Shown in pieces: positions 27,223 through 34,902 of a stretch of DNA of 64,000 bases. Made by a program: the position numbers and the translations under genes. The notes beneath the pieces were generated by a model. It made no database searches and was not told the DNA's origin. It saw nothing but the letters and a program-made list of their open reading frames with translations. The first letter of the stretch is position 1. Each line of letters begins with the position of its first letter. This stretch comes from Novosphingobium ginsenosidimutans (GTDB lineage Bacteria; Pseudomonadota; Alphaproteobacteria; Sphingomonadales; Sphingomonadaceae). The stretch covers positions 496,001 through 560,000 of the forward strand of contig NZ_CP042345.1 of NCBI RefSeq assembly GCF_007954425.1. The letters run 5' to 3'.

Positions 27223-28038
27223 CTACTGTTCCTGATGCTGTTGTTCAACTGCCAGTGAGACTGCCAGCCGAGTTTCCCCACCGCCCCATGACAGGCCGGT
27301 TACCGGTGCTGCCTCGGCATAGTCTCTGCCAGTTGCAACCCGGACATAGCGTTCGTCCGGGCTGATCCCGTTGGCGACATCGAAGCCGACCCAGCCCAAC
27401 CCCTCAACGTGCGCCTCGACCCAGGCATGGCTGGCCTCTTGTTCGATCCGATCATCCATCATCAGGTAGCCAGATACATAGCGTGCCGGCAGGCCGAGCG
27501 CGCGGACCGCGCCGATGAAGACATGGGCGTGATCCTGGCACACGCCGGCGCCCAGTGTCGCCGCTTCTTCCGCCGTGGTCTGGACCGAGGTCTCGCCCGG
27601 CAGGTAATCGACCGCCTCGCGCACCAGGGCGGAGAGGCGGTGCAGCATCGGGACCGCCTCGTCTCGCGGCACGTCGAGCCCGCTCATGATTGCGCGCACC
27701 TTGGGCCCGGGCCGGGTCAACGGCGTCTGAGCGAGGAATGCCCAGAGCGGCATATACCCGGAATGCTGGCCGATCACGCCGTGATTGTCCGCCGTCGCCA
27801 CGACACCCTCACAGCGAACGATGACTTCGCTCGCCCCCGGCACAACTGAGACGAGCACAACGTGGTTATGGTTGTGATCCTCGAACCGCACTTCCTCAAC
27901 CGCGCCTTCATAGCTCATCTGCCACGCAAGCACCTTCTGGCCCTGCGTGGTTTTGGGCGAAAGGCGCAGCCGCTGCAGCCCGTGCGCGACCGGCTGGCCG
28001 AACTGGTAGTGCGTGGTGTGGGCGATCCTGAGGCGCAT
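27223..28038 (-). CDS. Transglutaminase-like cysteine protease of the Anbu operon
   Basis: 271 residues. An N-terminal beta domain (about 1-100) precedes a transglutaminase-like core with Cys167 (GAGVCQDHAH), His204 (EASHAWVEAH) and Asp220 (VGFDVAN). No signal peptide is seen, so it is cytosolic. It overlaps the alpha-E gene by one base. It is predicted to hydrolyse or ligate amide bonds in the peptide chemistry proposed for this operon. Confidence 0.9.
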   Translation of the reverse strand: MRLRIAHTTHYQFGQPVAHGLQRLRLSPKTTQGQKVLAWQMSYEGAVEEVRFEDHNHNHVVLVSVVPGASEVIVRCEGVVATADNHGVIGQHSGYMPLWAFLAQTPLTRPGPKVRAIMSGLDVPRDEAVPMLHRLSALVREAVDYLPGETSVQTTAEEAATLGAGVCQDHAHVFIGAVRALGLPARYVSGYLMMDDRIEQEASHAWVEAHVEGLGWVGFDVANGISPDERYVRVATGRDYAEAAPVTGLSWGGGETRLAVSLAVEQQHQEQ

Positions 28039-28985
28039 CAGGCGTAAAACCGGTAGTCGCGCTCGATCGCCTGGGCGACCTGCTGGTTGCAGGCGATGAA
28101 CTCGGTAATGAACTCGTGCAGCCCGTGCTCAACGATGCTTTCGATCGTCGCGTCGTGGAACTGGGTGCCCAGCCCGCGCAGCAGTTCGTGCGCGCCGGTC
28201 TCGTGGCCGTACTCATGCGCCAGCCCGCGCAGGTTCGAGCGGAGCTTGTCGATGCAGAAGTGCAAGCTGCGCGGGAAGCGCTGGTCAAGGATCAGGAACT
28301 GCGCAATCCCGCGCGGGTCCATCGCCCCGGCATTGAGCCAGCGATAGGCCCGGTCCCCGGCGACCGAGCGCAGCACCGATTCCCACTGCACATTGTCGAG
28401 GCTCGACCCGACCCAGGCGATCGAGGGCAGCAGGACATAGTACTTCACGTCAAGGATCCGGGCGGTGTTGTCGGCCCGTTCGATGAAGGTGCCCATCCGC
28501 GTGAAGTTGTGGATCTCGTTGCGCAGCATGGTGCCGTCCATCGCCCCGCGCACCAGCGTCATCTGCCGGCGCACCGCGGCGAGGACCTGGCCAAGCACGG
28601 CCTCCTTCACCGGCCGGGCCAGCCATTCGGAGAGCAGCATCCAGCTCTCGTTAACGGCCTCCCATACCTCGCGGGTGAGCGCCGTGCGGACCGAGCGGGC
28701 GTTGGTCCGTGCCCCCTCCAGCATGGCCAGGACCGAACCCGGATTGGCCTTGTCGCGCAGCAGGAAGTTCCACACCTTGTCGCCGGTATAGGCCTGGCCA
28801 TGGACCGCCTCGAACCCTGCGGTCTGGCCCACCGTGAGGATCACCGAGCGCCATTCCGCCTCAGCCGTCAGCACGTCGCGGGTCAGCGCCATCCTGAAAC
28901 CGGCGTCGAGCAGGCGCGCGGTGTTCTCCGCCCGCTCGAGATAGCGGGCCATCCAGAACACCCCGTTGGCGGTCCTGCCCAGCAT
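28038..28985 (-). CDS. Alpha-E domain protein
   Basis: 315-residue all-helical protein of the alpha-E (DUF403) family. It opens with MLGRTANGVFWMARYLERAENTAR, the family signature. Alpha-E proteins accompany circularly permuted ATP-grasp enzymes and are thought to assist amide-bond formation. It lies 5 bases after the ATP-grasp gene. Confidence 0.93.
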   Translation of the reverse strand: MLGRTANGVFWMARYLERAENTARLLDAGFRMALTRDVLTAEAEWRSVILTVGQTAGFEAVHGQAYTGDKVWNFLLRDKANPGSVLAMLEGARTNARSVRTALTREVWEAVNESWMLLSEWLARPVKEAVLGQVLAAVRRQMTLVRGAMDGTMLRNEIHNFTRMGTFIERADNTARILDVKYYVLLPSIAWVGSSLDNVQWESVLRSVAGDRAYRWLNAGAMDPRGIAQFLILDQRFPRSLHFCIDKLRSNLRGLAHEYGHETGAHELLRGLGTQFHDATIESIVEHGLHEFITEFIACNQQVAQAIERDYRFYA

Positions 28986-28990
28986 CGCGC

Positions 28991-30418
28991 CTAGTCCTCC
29001 AGCACCCAGGTGTCCTTGGTGCCCCCGCCTTGCGACGAATTGACCACCAGCGACCCCTTCTTGAGCGCCACGCGCGTCAGCCCGCCCGGGGTGATCTCGA
29101 TCCCCTTGGGGCTGACCAGCACGAAGGGCCGCAGATCGACGTGGCGCGGGGCCAGGCCGGCGCGGGTGAAGATCGGCACGGTCGACAGCGCCAGGGTGGG
29201 CTGCGCGATGTAGCTTTCGGGCTTGGCGCGCAGCTTGAGGGCGAAGGCCTCGATCTCCTTCCTGGAACTGGTCGGCCCGATCAGCATGCCATAGCCGCCT
29301 GAACCGTGGACTTCCTTGACCACCAACTCGGCCAGATTGTCGAGCACATAGGCCAGGCTGTCCTTCTCCGAACAGCGCCAGGTCGGCACATTCTGCAGCA
29401 GTGGCTTCTCGCCGGTGTAGAACTCGACGATCTCGGGCATGAACGAATAGATCGCCTTGTCGTCGGCAATTCCCGTGCCCGGCGCATTGGCGATGGTGAT
29501 GCCGCCCGCGCGGTAGATATCCATGATGCCGGGCACGCCCAACGCCGAGTTGGGATTGAAGGTCAGCGGATCGAGGTACTCGTCATCAACCCGGCGGTAG
29601 AGCACGTCGATCGGCTCGTACCCCCGCGTCGTGCGCATTGCCACCCGGCCATCGACTACCCGCAGGTCACTGCCTTCGACCAGTTCGGCACCCATCTGGT
29701 CGGCCAGGAAGGCGTGCTCGAAATAGGCCGAGTTGTAGATGCCCGGCGTCAGCACCGCGACGGTCGGCCGGTCTCCCGCCGCGGCCGGAGCGCAGGCGGC
29801 CAGGCTGCGCGCCAGGCGCCGCGGATAGTCCTGGACCGGGGCCACTTTCACGCGGGTGAACAGCTCCGGGAACATCGCCATCATCGTTTCGCGGTTCTCG
29901 AGCATGTAGGACACGCCCGAAGGAGTGCGGGCATTGTCCTCCAGCACCATGAACTCGTCCGGGCCGGTGCGAACCAGGTCAACCCCGACGATATGGGTAT
30001 AGACCCCACCCGGCGGCACGAAGCCGACCATCTGCGGCAGGAAAGCGGCATTCTCGGCAATCAGCCGCTGCGGCAGCCGCCCGGCGCGGACGATTTCCTG
30101 GCGGTGATAGATGTCATGCAGGAAGGCATTGAGCGCGCGGACCCGCTGCTCGATCCCGCGGCTCAGTTTGCGCCACTCGTTGGGGGTAACGATCCGCGGC
30201 ACCATGTCGAACGGGATCAGCCGCTCTTCCCCGGCATCGTCGCCATAGACGTTGAAGGTGATGCCGGTGCGGCGGAAGAAGTTCTCCGCCTCGCCATTCT
30301 TGCGGCGCAGCAGGGCCGGGTCCTGAGCATCGAACCATTCGCGGTAATCGCCATAGGCCGCGCGCACGCCCCCGGCCTGAGTGAGCATTTCATCAAACGC
30401 TGCGGTGGTTTGCCCCAT
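28991..30418 (-). CDS. Circularly permuted ATP-grasp protein
   Basis: 475 residues from the ATG at 30418; a TTG nine bases upstream is less likely. CP-ATP-grasp type 2 (DUF404/DUF407). The region EDNARTPSGVSYMLENRETMM and the late VVKEVHGSGGYGMLIGP loop (nucleotide-binding) are diagnostic. It is a predicted peptide ligase without tRNA and the first gene of the Anbu operon. Confidence 0.93.
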   Translation of the reverse strand: MGQTTAAFDEMLTQAGGVRAAYGDYREWFDAQDPALLRRKNGEAENFFRRTGITFNVYGDDAGEERLIPFDMVPRIVTPNEWRKLSRGIEQRVRALNAFLHDIYHRQEIVRAGRLPQRLIAENAAFLPQMVGFVPPGGVYTHIVGVDLVRTGPDEFMVLEDNARTPSGVSYMLENRETMMAMFPELFTRVKVAPVQDYPRRLARSLAACAPAAAGDRPTVAVLTPGIYNSAYFEHAFLADQMGAELVEGSDLRVVDGRVAMRTTRGYEPIDVLYRRVDDEYLDPLTFNPNSALGVPGIMDIYRAGGITIANAPGTGIADDKAIYSFMPEIVEFYTGEKPLLQNVPTWRCSEKDSLAYVLDNLAELVVKEVHGSGGYGMLIGPTSSRKEIEAFALKLRAKPESYIAQPTLALSTVPIFTRAGLAPRHVDLRPFVLVSPKGIEITPGGLTRVALKKGSLVVNSSQGGGTKDTWVLED

Positions 30419-30551
30419 GGAACGCAATGACTGCCCGATGCACGGATGGAGTCAAGCACTTATGCTGCGAGTGCGAAACAGACAGGGCCAACCCCCGCTA
30501 AGTCGCCCCGGATCCAGTAAAGGGTGACGATGGAAGGCAGCGTTACGCTCA

Positions 30552-30569
30552 AGTTGACACAGTTGACAC
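30552..30569. repeat. Tandem 9-mer AGTTGACAC x2
   Basis: AGTTGACAC occurs twice back to back. Each unit contains TTGACA, the ideal sigma-70 minus-35 hexamer. On the other strand it reads GTGTCAACT twice. No gene follows on the plus strand within 375 bases, so a promoter role is unproven. Confidence 0.7.
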
Positions 30570-30649
30570 TGAGTCCGCTTCTTCCAACAGGCCCGAACTG
30601 GCCGAATTGCTGCGCTTTCCGGCATTTCCGAGGCGAATGCGGAGGTTGG

Positions 30650-30683
30650 AAAACAAAAAAACGGCAGCCCGGCGCAGCGGGCT
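30650..30683 (-). terminator. Rho-independent terminator after the DDAH-type gene
   Basis: On the minus strand AGCCCG-CTGCGC-CGGGCT forms a 6-bp stem, followed by GCCGTTTTTTTGTTTT. It lies about 255 bases beyond the DDAH-type stop, with the repeat element in between, and would protect the Anbu operon from read-through. Confidence 0.7.
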
Positions 30684-30805
30684 TTGGCGCTGGTCGGCGG
30701 CGGTGAGGATCAACGATTGGAAAGAGCCGCCGCGCTTGTATCAGGCGGCGGCGGTGTAGGAAAATGGGCGGAGGGCAGAGACCAGCCCGATCCCATTCCC
30801 ATTGT

Positions 30806-30902
30806 CGTCACCCCGGACTTGATCCGGGGCTGGGCTTTCTTCTTGCGGCCTTGCGCCAGGCCAACAGGACAAGCGGGACCCCGCATCAAGTGCGGGGTGA
30901 CG
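30806..30902. repeat. Paired palindromic repeat element (REP-like)
   Basis: GTCACCCCGGACTTGATCCG at 30806 is matched by an inverted near-copy ending AGTGCGGGGTGAC at 30901. Each half is itself a palindrome around TTGAT. The spacer holds GGACAAGCGGGACC, which also occurs inverted near 22511. This is the form of a dispersed mobile palindromic element. It sits downstream of the DDAH-type gene. Confidence 0.8.
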
Positions 30903-30937
30903 GGGACTTTGGAAGGTTGGAAAGGTTTGGACGGCCG

Positions 30938-31723
30938 CTACCCCCCGAACCACCGCAACGACATACAGGTAAACCCGGCGTCGATCTTCTCGATCTCGCT
31001 GTTCTCCAGGGTAACGACCTTGGCCCCATGCCCGTCCAGCAGGTCCAGGATGCGCGGGAAGCGGCTGCCCGCCAGGATCGTGTCGTTGACGCGCAGCACG
31101 TTGGCGCCGGCTTCCTCGCCCGCCGGGATCTCCAGCACGCGGTAGCCGGCATAGACGCCGCTGGCGGCGAGTTCGCGGGTGGCGAGGATCGTTTCTTCGT
31201 CCACGATTGAGCTGGCGGTTTTAAGGTGGAGCACGGAGGGCGGCGTTTCCGCCACCACGGCCTTGCGTCCGGTCCCTTCCAGCAGCCGGGCCAGCGCCTC
31301 GGCCCCCTGGCGATCGGTGCGGGCGGAGAGGCCGATATAGACCGCGCCGTCCATCGCCAGCACATCGCCGCCGTCGGCGTGGCCTTCGGGGAGGTCGAGC
31401 ACGGTATCGAACATCGCCGCCAGCGCCGGACGCAGGTAGGCACCCTCACCCGCGCGGCTTTCCGTGCCGGGGTTGAGCAGCACCGCGCAGTCGGGGAAGA
31501 CCAGTGCGGGATCCTCGACAAAGATCGCATCGGGAAAGTCTTCCAGCGGATCAAGCAGAGTCACCGCCAGCCCGGCCGCCTCAAGCGCGGCGACATAGGC
31601 GGCGTGTTCAGCCAGCACGCCTTCCAGTGAGGGATCGGGGCCACCCCCGGCGCGCAGGCCCTTCACCACCGAAGCACCGGGGCGGCGGGAAATGGCGCGG
31701 TCGAAACGGAAGGGGTGGCTCAA
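30938..31723 (-). CDS. DDAH-type amidinotransferase-family hydrolase
   Basis: 261 residues from TTG at 31723, chosen because GGAG lies 7 bases upstream and the TTG overlaps the TGA of the preceding gene. The pentein-fold guanidine hydrolase opens SHPFRFDRA. The substrate-binding acidic pair is in FVEDPALV (E70, D71), the catalytic His166 in LHLKTASS and Cys253 in FTCMSLR. Bacterial relatives hydrolyse dimethylarginine or arginine analogues to citrulline. Exact specificity is not shown by sequence alone. Confidence 0.88.
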   Translation of the reverse strand: MSHPFRFDRAISRRPGASVVKGLRAGGGPDPSLEGVLAEHAAYVAALEAAGLAVTLLDPLEDFPDAIFVEDPALVFPDCAVLLNPGTESRAGEGAYLRPALAAMFDTVLDLPEGHADGGDVLAMDGAVYIGLSARTDRQGAEALARLLEGTGRKAVVAETPPSVLHLKTASSIVDEETILATRELAASGVYAGYRVLEIPAGEEAGANVLRVNDTILAGSRFPRILDLLDGHGAKVVTLENSEIEKIDAGFTCMSLRWFGG

Positions 31724-32247
31724 GTACAGTCTCCAATGCGTTCGGAAATGATCTGGGCGTCCATGGTCATGCCGCCGCCCGGCGCGCCCGGCACCTGGCT
31801 TTGGGTCTTGAGGGTGATATCGGACCGGACCGAACTGAAGGTCCCCTTCATCTCGGTCCGCGCGGTCATGCCCTTGCCGGTCTGGCACACCATCACGGCG
31901 TCGATCGATCCGTCCGTGGCGCTGAACTTCTCATACTTGCAGTCACCCTCGGCGGTGCGTTTGTAGAATTCCTCCTGCCCCTTCTGCGCATCGGCCGGGG
32001 TCAGGCAGAACTCGCTGGTATGGCCGGTGCCGCCAAACATCGTCTTCGCCTTTTCGGCCATCGCGCCGCTCATCCCGGGAAAGGCGATGTTGCTGACCTT
32101 CATCGTCACGCGGTATTGCCCAGGCTCGGGCTGCGGTGCCTTCGCGGCAGCTTTGGCCGCAGCCTGGTCAGGCGCTTGCTGGGCAGGCTCCTGCCCGCAG
32201 GCCGCAAGTGGCAGGATGGTGGCAAGTGCCAGAGCGATTCGGCGCAT
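31720..32247 (-). CDS. DUF3617 lipoprotein
   Basis: 175 residues. A signal peptide ends in lipobox LAAC (Cys17), an Ala/Pro-rich linker follows, and then a DUF3617 domain with a few Cys (EFCLTPADAQKG, GDCKYEKF, AVMVCQTGKG, C-terminal DCT). Such proteins are periplasmic or outer-membrane lipoproteins of unknown role. The stop overlaps the TTG start of the DDAH-type gene (TTGA). It is divergent from the acyl-CoA dehydrogenase pair. Confidence 0.85.
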   Translation of the reverse strand: MRRIALALATILPLAACGQEPAQQAPDQAAAKAAAKAPQPEPGQYRVTMKVSNIAFPGMSGAMAEKAKTMFGGTGHTSEFCLTPADAQKGQEEFYKRTAEGDCKYEKFSATDGSIDAVMVCQTGKGMTARTEMKGTFSSVRSDITLKTQSQVPGAPGGGMTMDAQIISERIGDCT

Positions 32248-32445
32248 AAGAAGGCCCTCCTGCCGCTGTTGCTAGCGATTGCGGCGGAACCTGCCAACTG
32301 CGCCTGCCCGCCCCAAGGCCAGCATGCCGTAACGACAGCGTCACGCCCGCCTAGGTCTTTGGTCCTGCCTTGCAACCGATCCTTGCTACGCGCGCAATTC
32401 CGGGCCATTTTGCGCCGCAACAGCATAACCAGAGGATCGAGGAAC

Positions 32446-33639
32446 ATGGACATCGATTTCAGCCCCGAGGACCTTGCCTTCCGCGACGAGGTTCGGACCT
32501 TCATTGCCGAGAACTATCCGGCCGAGCTGCGCGGCAAGCAGGATGAGGGCGACGAGCTCTCCAAGGAAGACTTCCTCTCCTGGCACCGCATCCTGCACAA
32601 GAAGGGCTGGGTCGCCCCCGCCTGGCCGGTGGAATACGGCGGCACTGGCTGGACCCCGACGCAGCGCTTCATCTTCTCCGAAGAAACCGCCCGCGCCGAC
32701 TGCATCCGCCTGATGCCCTTCGGCCTGTCGATGGTCGGCCCGGTGATCTACACTTTCGGCACGCCCGAACAGAAGGCCAAGTTCCTGCCCCGCATCCTGT
32801 CGGGCGAGGACTGGTGGTGCCAGGGCTATTCGGAACCGGGCGCCGGCTCCGACCTCGCTTCGCTCCGCACCAAGGCGGAGCGCAACGGCGATCACTATGT
32901 CGTCAACGGCCAGAAGACCTGGACCACCATGGCCCAGCACGCCGACTGGGGCTTTTTCCTGGTCCGCACCAACCCCGACGTGAAGCAGCAGGAAGGCATC
33001 AGCTTCCTGCTGATCGACATGAAGACGCCGGGCATCGAAGTGCGCCCGATCATCACCCTGGGCGGCGAGCATGAAGTGAACGAGGTGTTCCTCGACAACG
33101 TGCGCGTGCCGATCGAAAACCGGGTCTATGAAGAGGACAAGGGCTGGACCTGCGCCAAGTTCCTCCTCGCCCACGAACGCACCGGCATTGCCGGCGTTGC
33201 CGGTTCCAAGCGCGGGATCGAGAAGATCAAGGCGATCGCCACGGCGGAGATGGATGGCGACAAGCCGCTGCTGTCCAACCCGTTCTTCCGGCGCAAGGTG
33301 GCCGAACTGGAAATGGACCTGACCGCCCTCGAATATACCGAGCTGCGCACCCTGGCGGGTGAAGCCGCCGGGAAGGGTCCGGGGCCGGAAAGCTCGGTCC
33401 TCAAGATCAAGGGTTCGGAGATCCAGCAGCGGATCACCGACCTCGCGCTTGAAGCGGCCGGCCACTATGGCGCGCCCTACTTCCGCGGTTTTGGCGAAGG
33501 CGATAACGAGCACCCGATCGGACCCGACTGGGCCCACCGCACCGCGCCAAGCTATTTCAACATGCGCAAGACCACCATCTACGGTGGTTCAAACGAAGTG
33601 CAGCGCGGCATCATCGCCAAGATGGTGCTGGGCCTCTGA
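32446..33639 (+). CDS. Acyl-CoA dehydrogenase, large-subunit type
   Basis: 397 residues from the ATG at 32446 (GGATCGAGGAAC upstream). FAD acyl-CoA dehydrogenase opening DIDFSPEDLAFRDEVRTFI. The QGYSEPGAGSDLASLRTKA flavin-binding block and TWTTMAQHADW follow, and the end is KTTIYGGSNEVQRGIIAKMV. The sequence style and pairing with the next gene resemble PimC/PimD-type heteromeric dehydrogenases. The substrate is not determined. Confidence 0.93.
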   Translation: MDIDFSPEDLAFRDEVRTFIAENYPAELRGKQDEGDELSKEDFLSWHRILHKKGWVAPAWPVEYGGTGWTPTQRFIFSEETARADCIRLMPFGLSMVGPVIYTFGTPEQKAKFLPRILSGEDWWCQGYSEPGAGSDLASLRTKAERNGDHYVVNGQKTWTTMAQHADWGFFLVRTNPDVKQQEGISFLLIDMKTPGIEVRPIITLGGEHEVNEVFLDNVRVPIENRVYEEDKGWTCAKFLLAHERTGIAGVAGSKRGIEKIKAIATAEMDGDKPLLSNPFFRRKVAELEMDLTALEYTELRTLAGEAAGKGPGPESSVLKIKGSEIQQRITDLALEAAGHYGAPYFRGFGEGDNEHPIGPDWAHRTAPSYFNMRKTTIYGGSNEVQRGIIAKMVLGL

Positions 33640-33677
33640 TAACGCAGTAAACTGGGGCTTGTCAGTTCCGCTTCGGC

Positions 33678-33712
33678 GGGGAGCCATGGCCGGCAGCACC
33701 GGCTGGCTCCCC
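33678..33712 (+). other. Strong hairpin between the paired dehydrogenase genes
   Basis: GGGGAGCCA (33678-33686) pairs perfectly with TGGCTCCCC (33704-33712), with an inner GCCGG/CCGGC stem. No T-run follows. It sits in the 116-base gap between two co-directional genes, so it could be an mRNA-stability or processing hairpin that sets subunit ratios. Confidence 0.6.
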
Positions 33713-33755
33713 GCTGCTCAGCGGAGCGGCAGGCGAGGGACGAGGAATTTATCCA

Positions 33756-34886
33756 ATGGATCTGAGCTACAACGAAACCCAGGGCATGCTGCGCGAAACC
33801 CTCGCGCGGTTCCTGGCCGACACCTATGATTTTGAAAGCCGCAAGAAGATGCTGGCCAGCCCCGAAGGGCGTGATCCGGGCATCTGGAAGGCAATTGCCA
33901 CCGAGCTCGGCCTGACCTGCGCGCCCTTTGCCGAAGAGCATGGCGGCATGGGCGGCGGTGCCCTCGAAAACATGATCATGATGGAAGAATTCGGCAAGGT
34001 CATCGCGATCGAGCCGTGGCTGCAGACCGTGGTGATCGGCGGCGGCGCGCTGAAGCACGCCGGCGGCGCGCTGGCCGAAGCGACCATCCCCGCGATCATC
34101 AGCGGCGATTGCGTGATCGCCTTTGCCTATGCCGAGCCGCAGGGCCGCTACAACCTGGCCGATATCGGCACCACGGCCAAGGCCGATGGCGCGGGCTATG
34201 TCCTCAATGGTCACAAGGGCGTGGTCTATGCCGCCCCCTGGGCGACCCACCTGCTCGTCACCGCCCGCACCGGCGGCGGCCGCCGTGACCGCGCCGGCGT
34301 CGAGCTGTTCCTGATCGAAGCCAACCGCCCCGGCATCACCCGCCGCGACTATCCGACCGTCGATGGCTTCATGGCGTCGGAAGTCTACTTCGAAAACGTC
34401 GCCATTCCGGGCGAGGCGCTGCTGACTGGCGGGATCGAACTGATCGAACGCGTGGTCGATGAAGCGACCATGGCAGTTTGCGCCGAAGCCAGCGGCATTG
34501 CCCGCACCATGGTGAACCAGACGGTCGAATACACCAAGCAGCGCAAGCAATTTGGCCAGCCGATCGCCAAGTTCCAGGTCCTGCAGCACCGCATGAGCGA
34601 CATGTTCGTCGAGGCCGAGCAAGTCTCGTCGATGGCGCTGATGGGCACGCTGAAGCTCGACGAAGCCGCCGAGGCCCGCAAGGCCGCGGTCTCAATGGCC
34701 AAGGCCAAGGTCGGCCGCAGCCTGAAGTTCGTCGGCCAGAACGCGATCCAGACCCATGGCGGCATTGGCATCACCATGGAACTGGCAATCGGCCACTACT
34801 TCAAGCGCGGAACGATGATTGAAGGCCAGTTCGGCAGCATCGATCATCACCTCGAGCGCTTCGAGACCCTCGCCTACCCGGCTTAG
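33756..34886 (+). CDS. Acyl-CoA dehydrogenase, small-subunit type
   Basis: 376 residues. FAD acyl-CoA dehydrogenase fold with MDLSYNETQGMLRETLARFL at the start. The central FAD-binding region is shortened relative to its neighbour (FAYAEPQGRYNL in place of the usual TEP.AGSD). The C-terminal domain is typical (RKQFGQPIAKFQVLQHRMSD, IQTHGGIGITMEL). The degenerate central motif fits a partner subunit of an alpha2beta2 dehydrogenase together with the preceding gene. Confidence 0.92.
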   Translation: MDLSYNETQGMLRETLARFLADTYDFESRKKMLASPEGRDPGIWKAIATELGLTCAPFAEEHGGMGGGALENMIMMEEFGKVIAIEPWLQTVVIGGGALKHAGGALAEATIPAIISGDCVIAFAYAEPQGRYNLADIGTTAKADGAGYVLNGHKGVVYAAPWATHLLVTARTGGGRRDRAGVELFLIEANRPGITRRDYPTVDGFMASEVYFENVAIPGEALLTGGIELIERVVDEATMAVCAEASGIARTMVNQTVEYTKQRKQFGQPIAKFQVLQHRMSDMFVEAEQVSSMALMGTLKLDEAAEARKAAVSMAKAKVGRSLKFVGQNAIQTHGGIGITMELAIGHYFKRGTMIEGQFGSIDHHLERFETLAYPA

Positions 34887-34902
34887 TTACTGGGCCTGAC
34901 GA

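Larger units (their letters stand above)
30428..30937. other. 510-base intergenic region with repeats and hairpins, no gene seen
   Basis: This gap between the CP-ATP-grasp and DDAH genes holds a tandem 9-mer (30552-30569), a minus-strand terminator (30650-30683), a GCCGCC/GGCGGC hairpin near 30726-30750 and a palindromic repeat pair (30806-30902). Short frames such as 30524-30706 have repeat-derived sequence and no convincing start, so I do not call a gene. Confidence 0.7.

Noticed and set aside
30524..30706. Possible 60-residue gene after the tandem AGTTGACAC
   Set aside because: The translated text is dominated by the tandem repeat and a hairpin, there is no good ribosome-binding site, and the frame crosses the minus-strand terminator.
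31504..32445. Upstream extension of the first acyl-CoA dehydrogenase
   Set aside because: Antisense to the DUF3617 and DDAH-type genes; the ATG at 32446 gives the canonical protein start.
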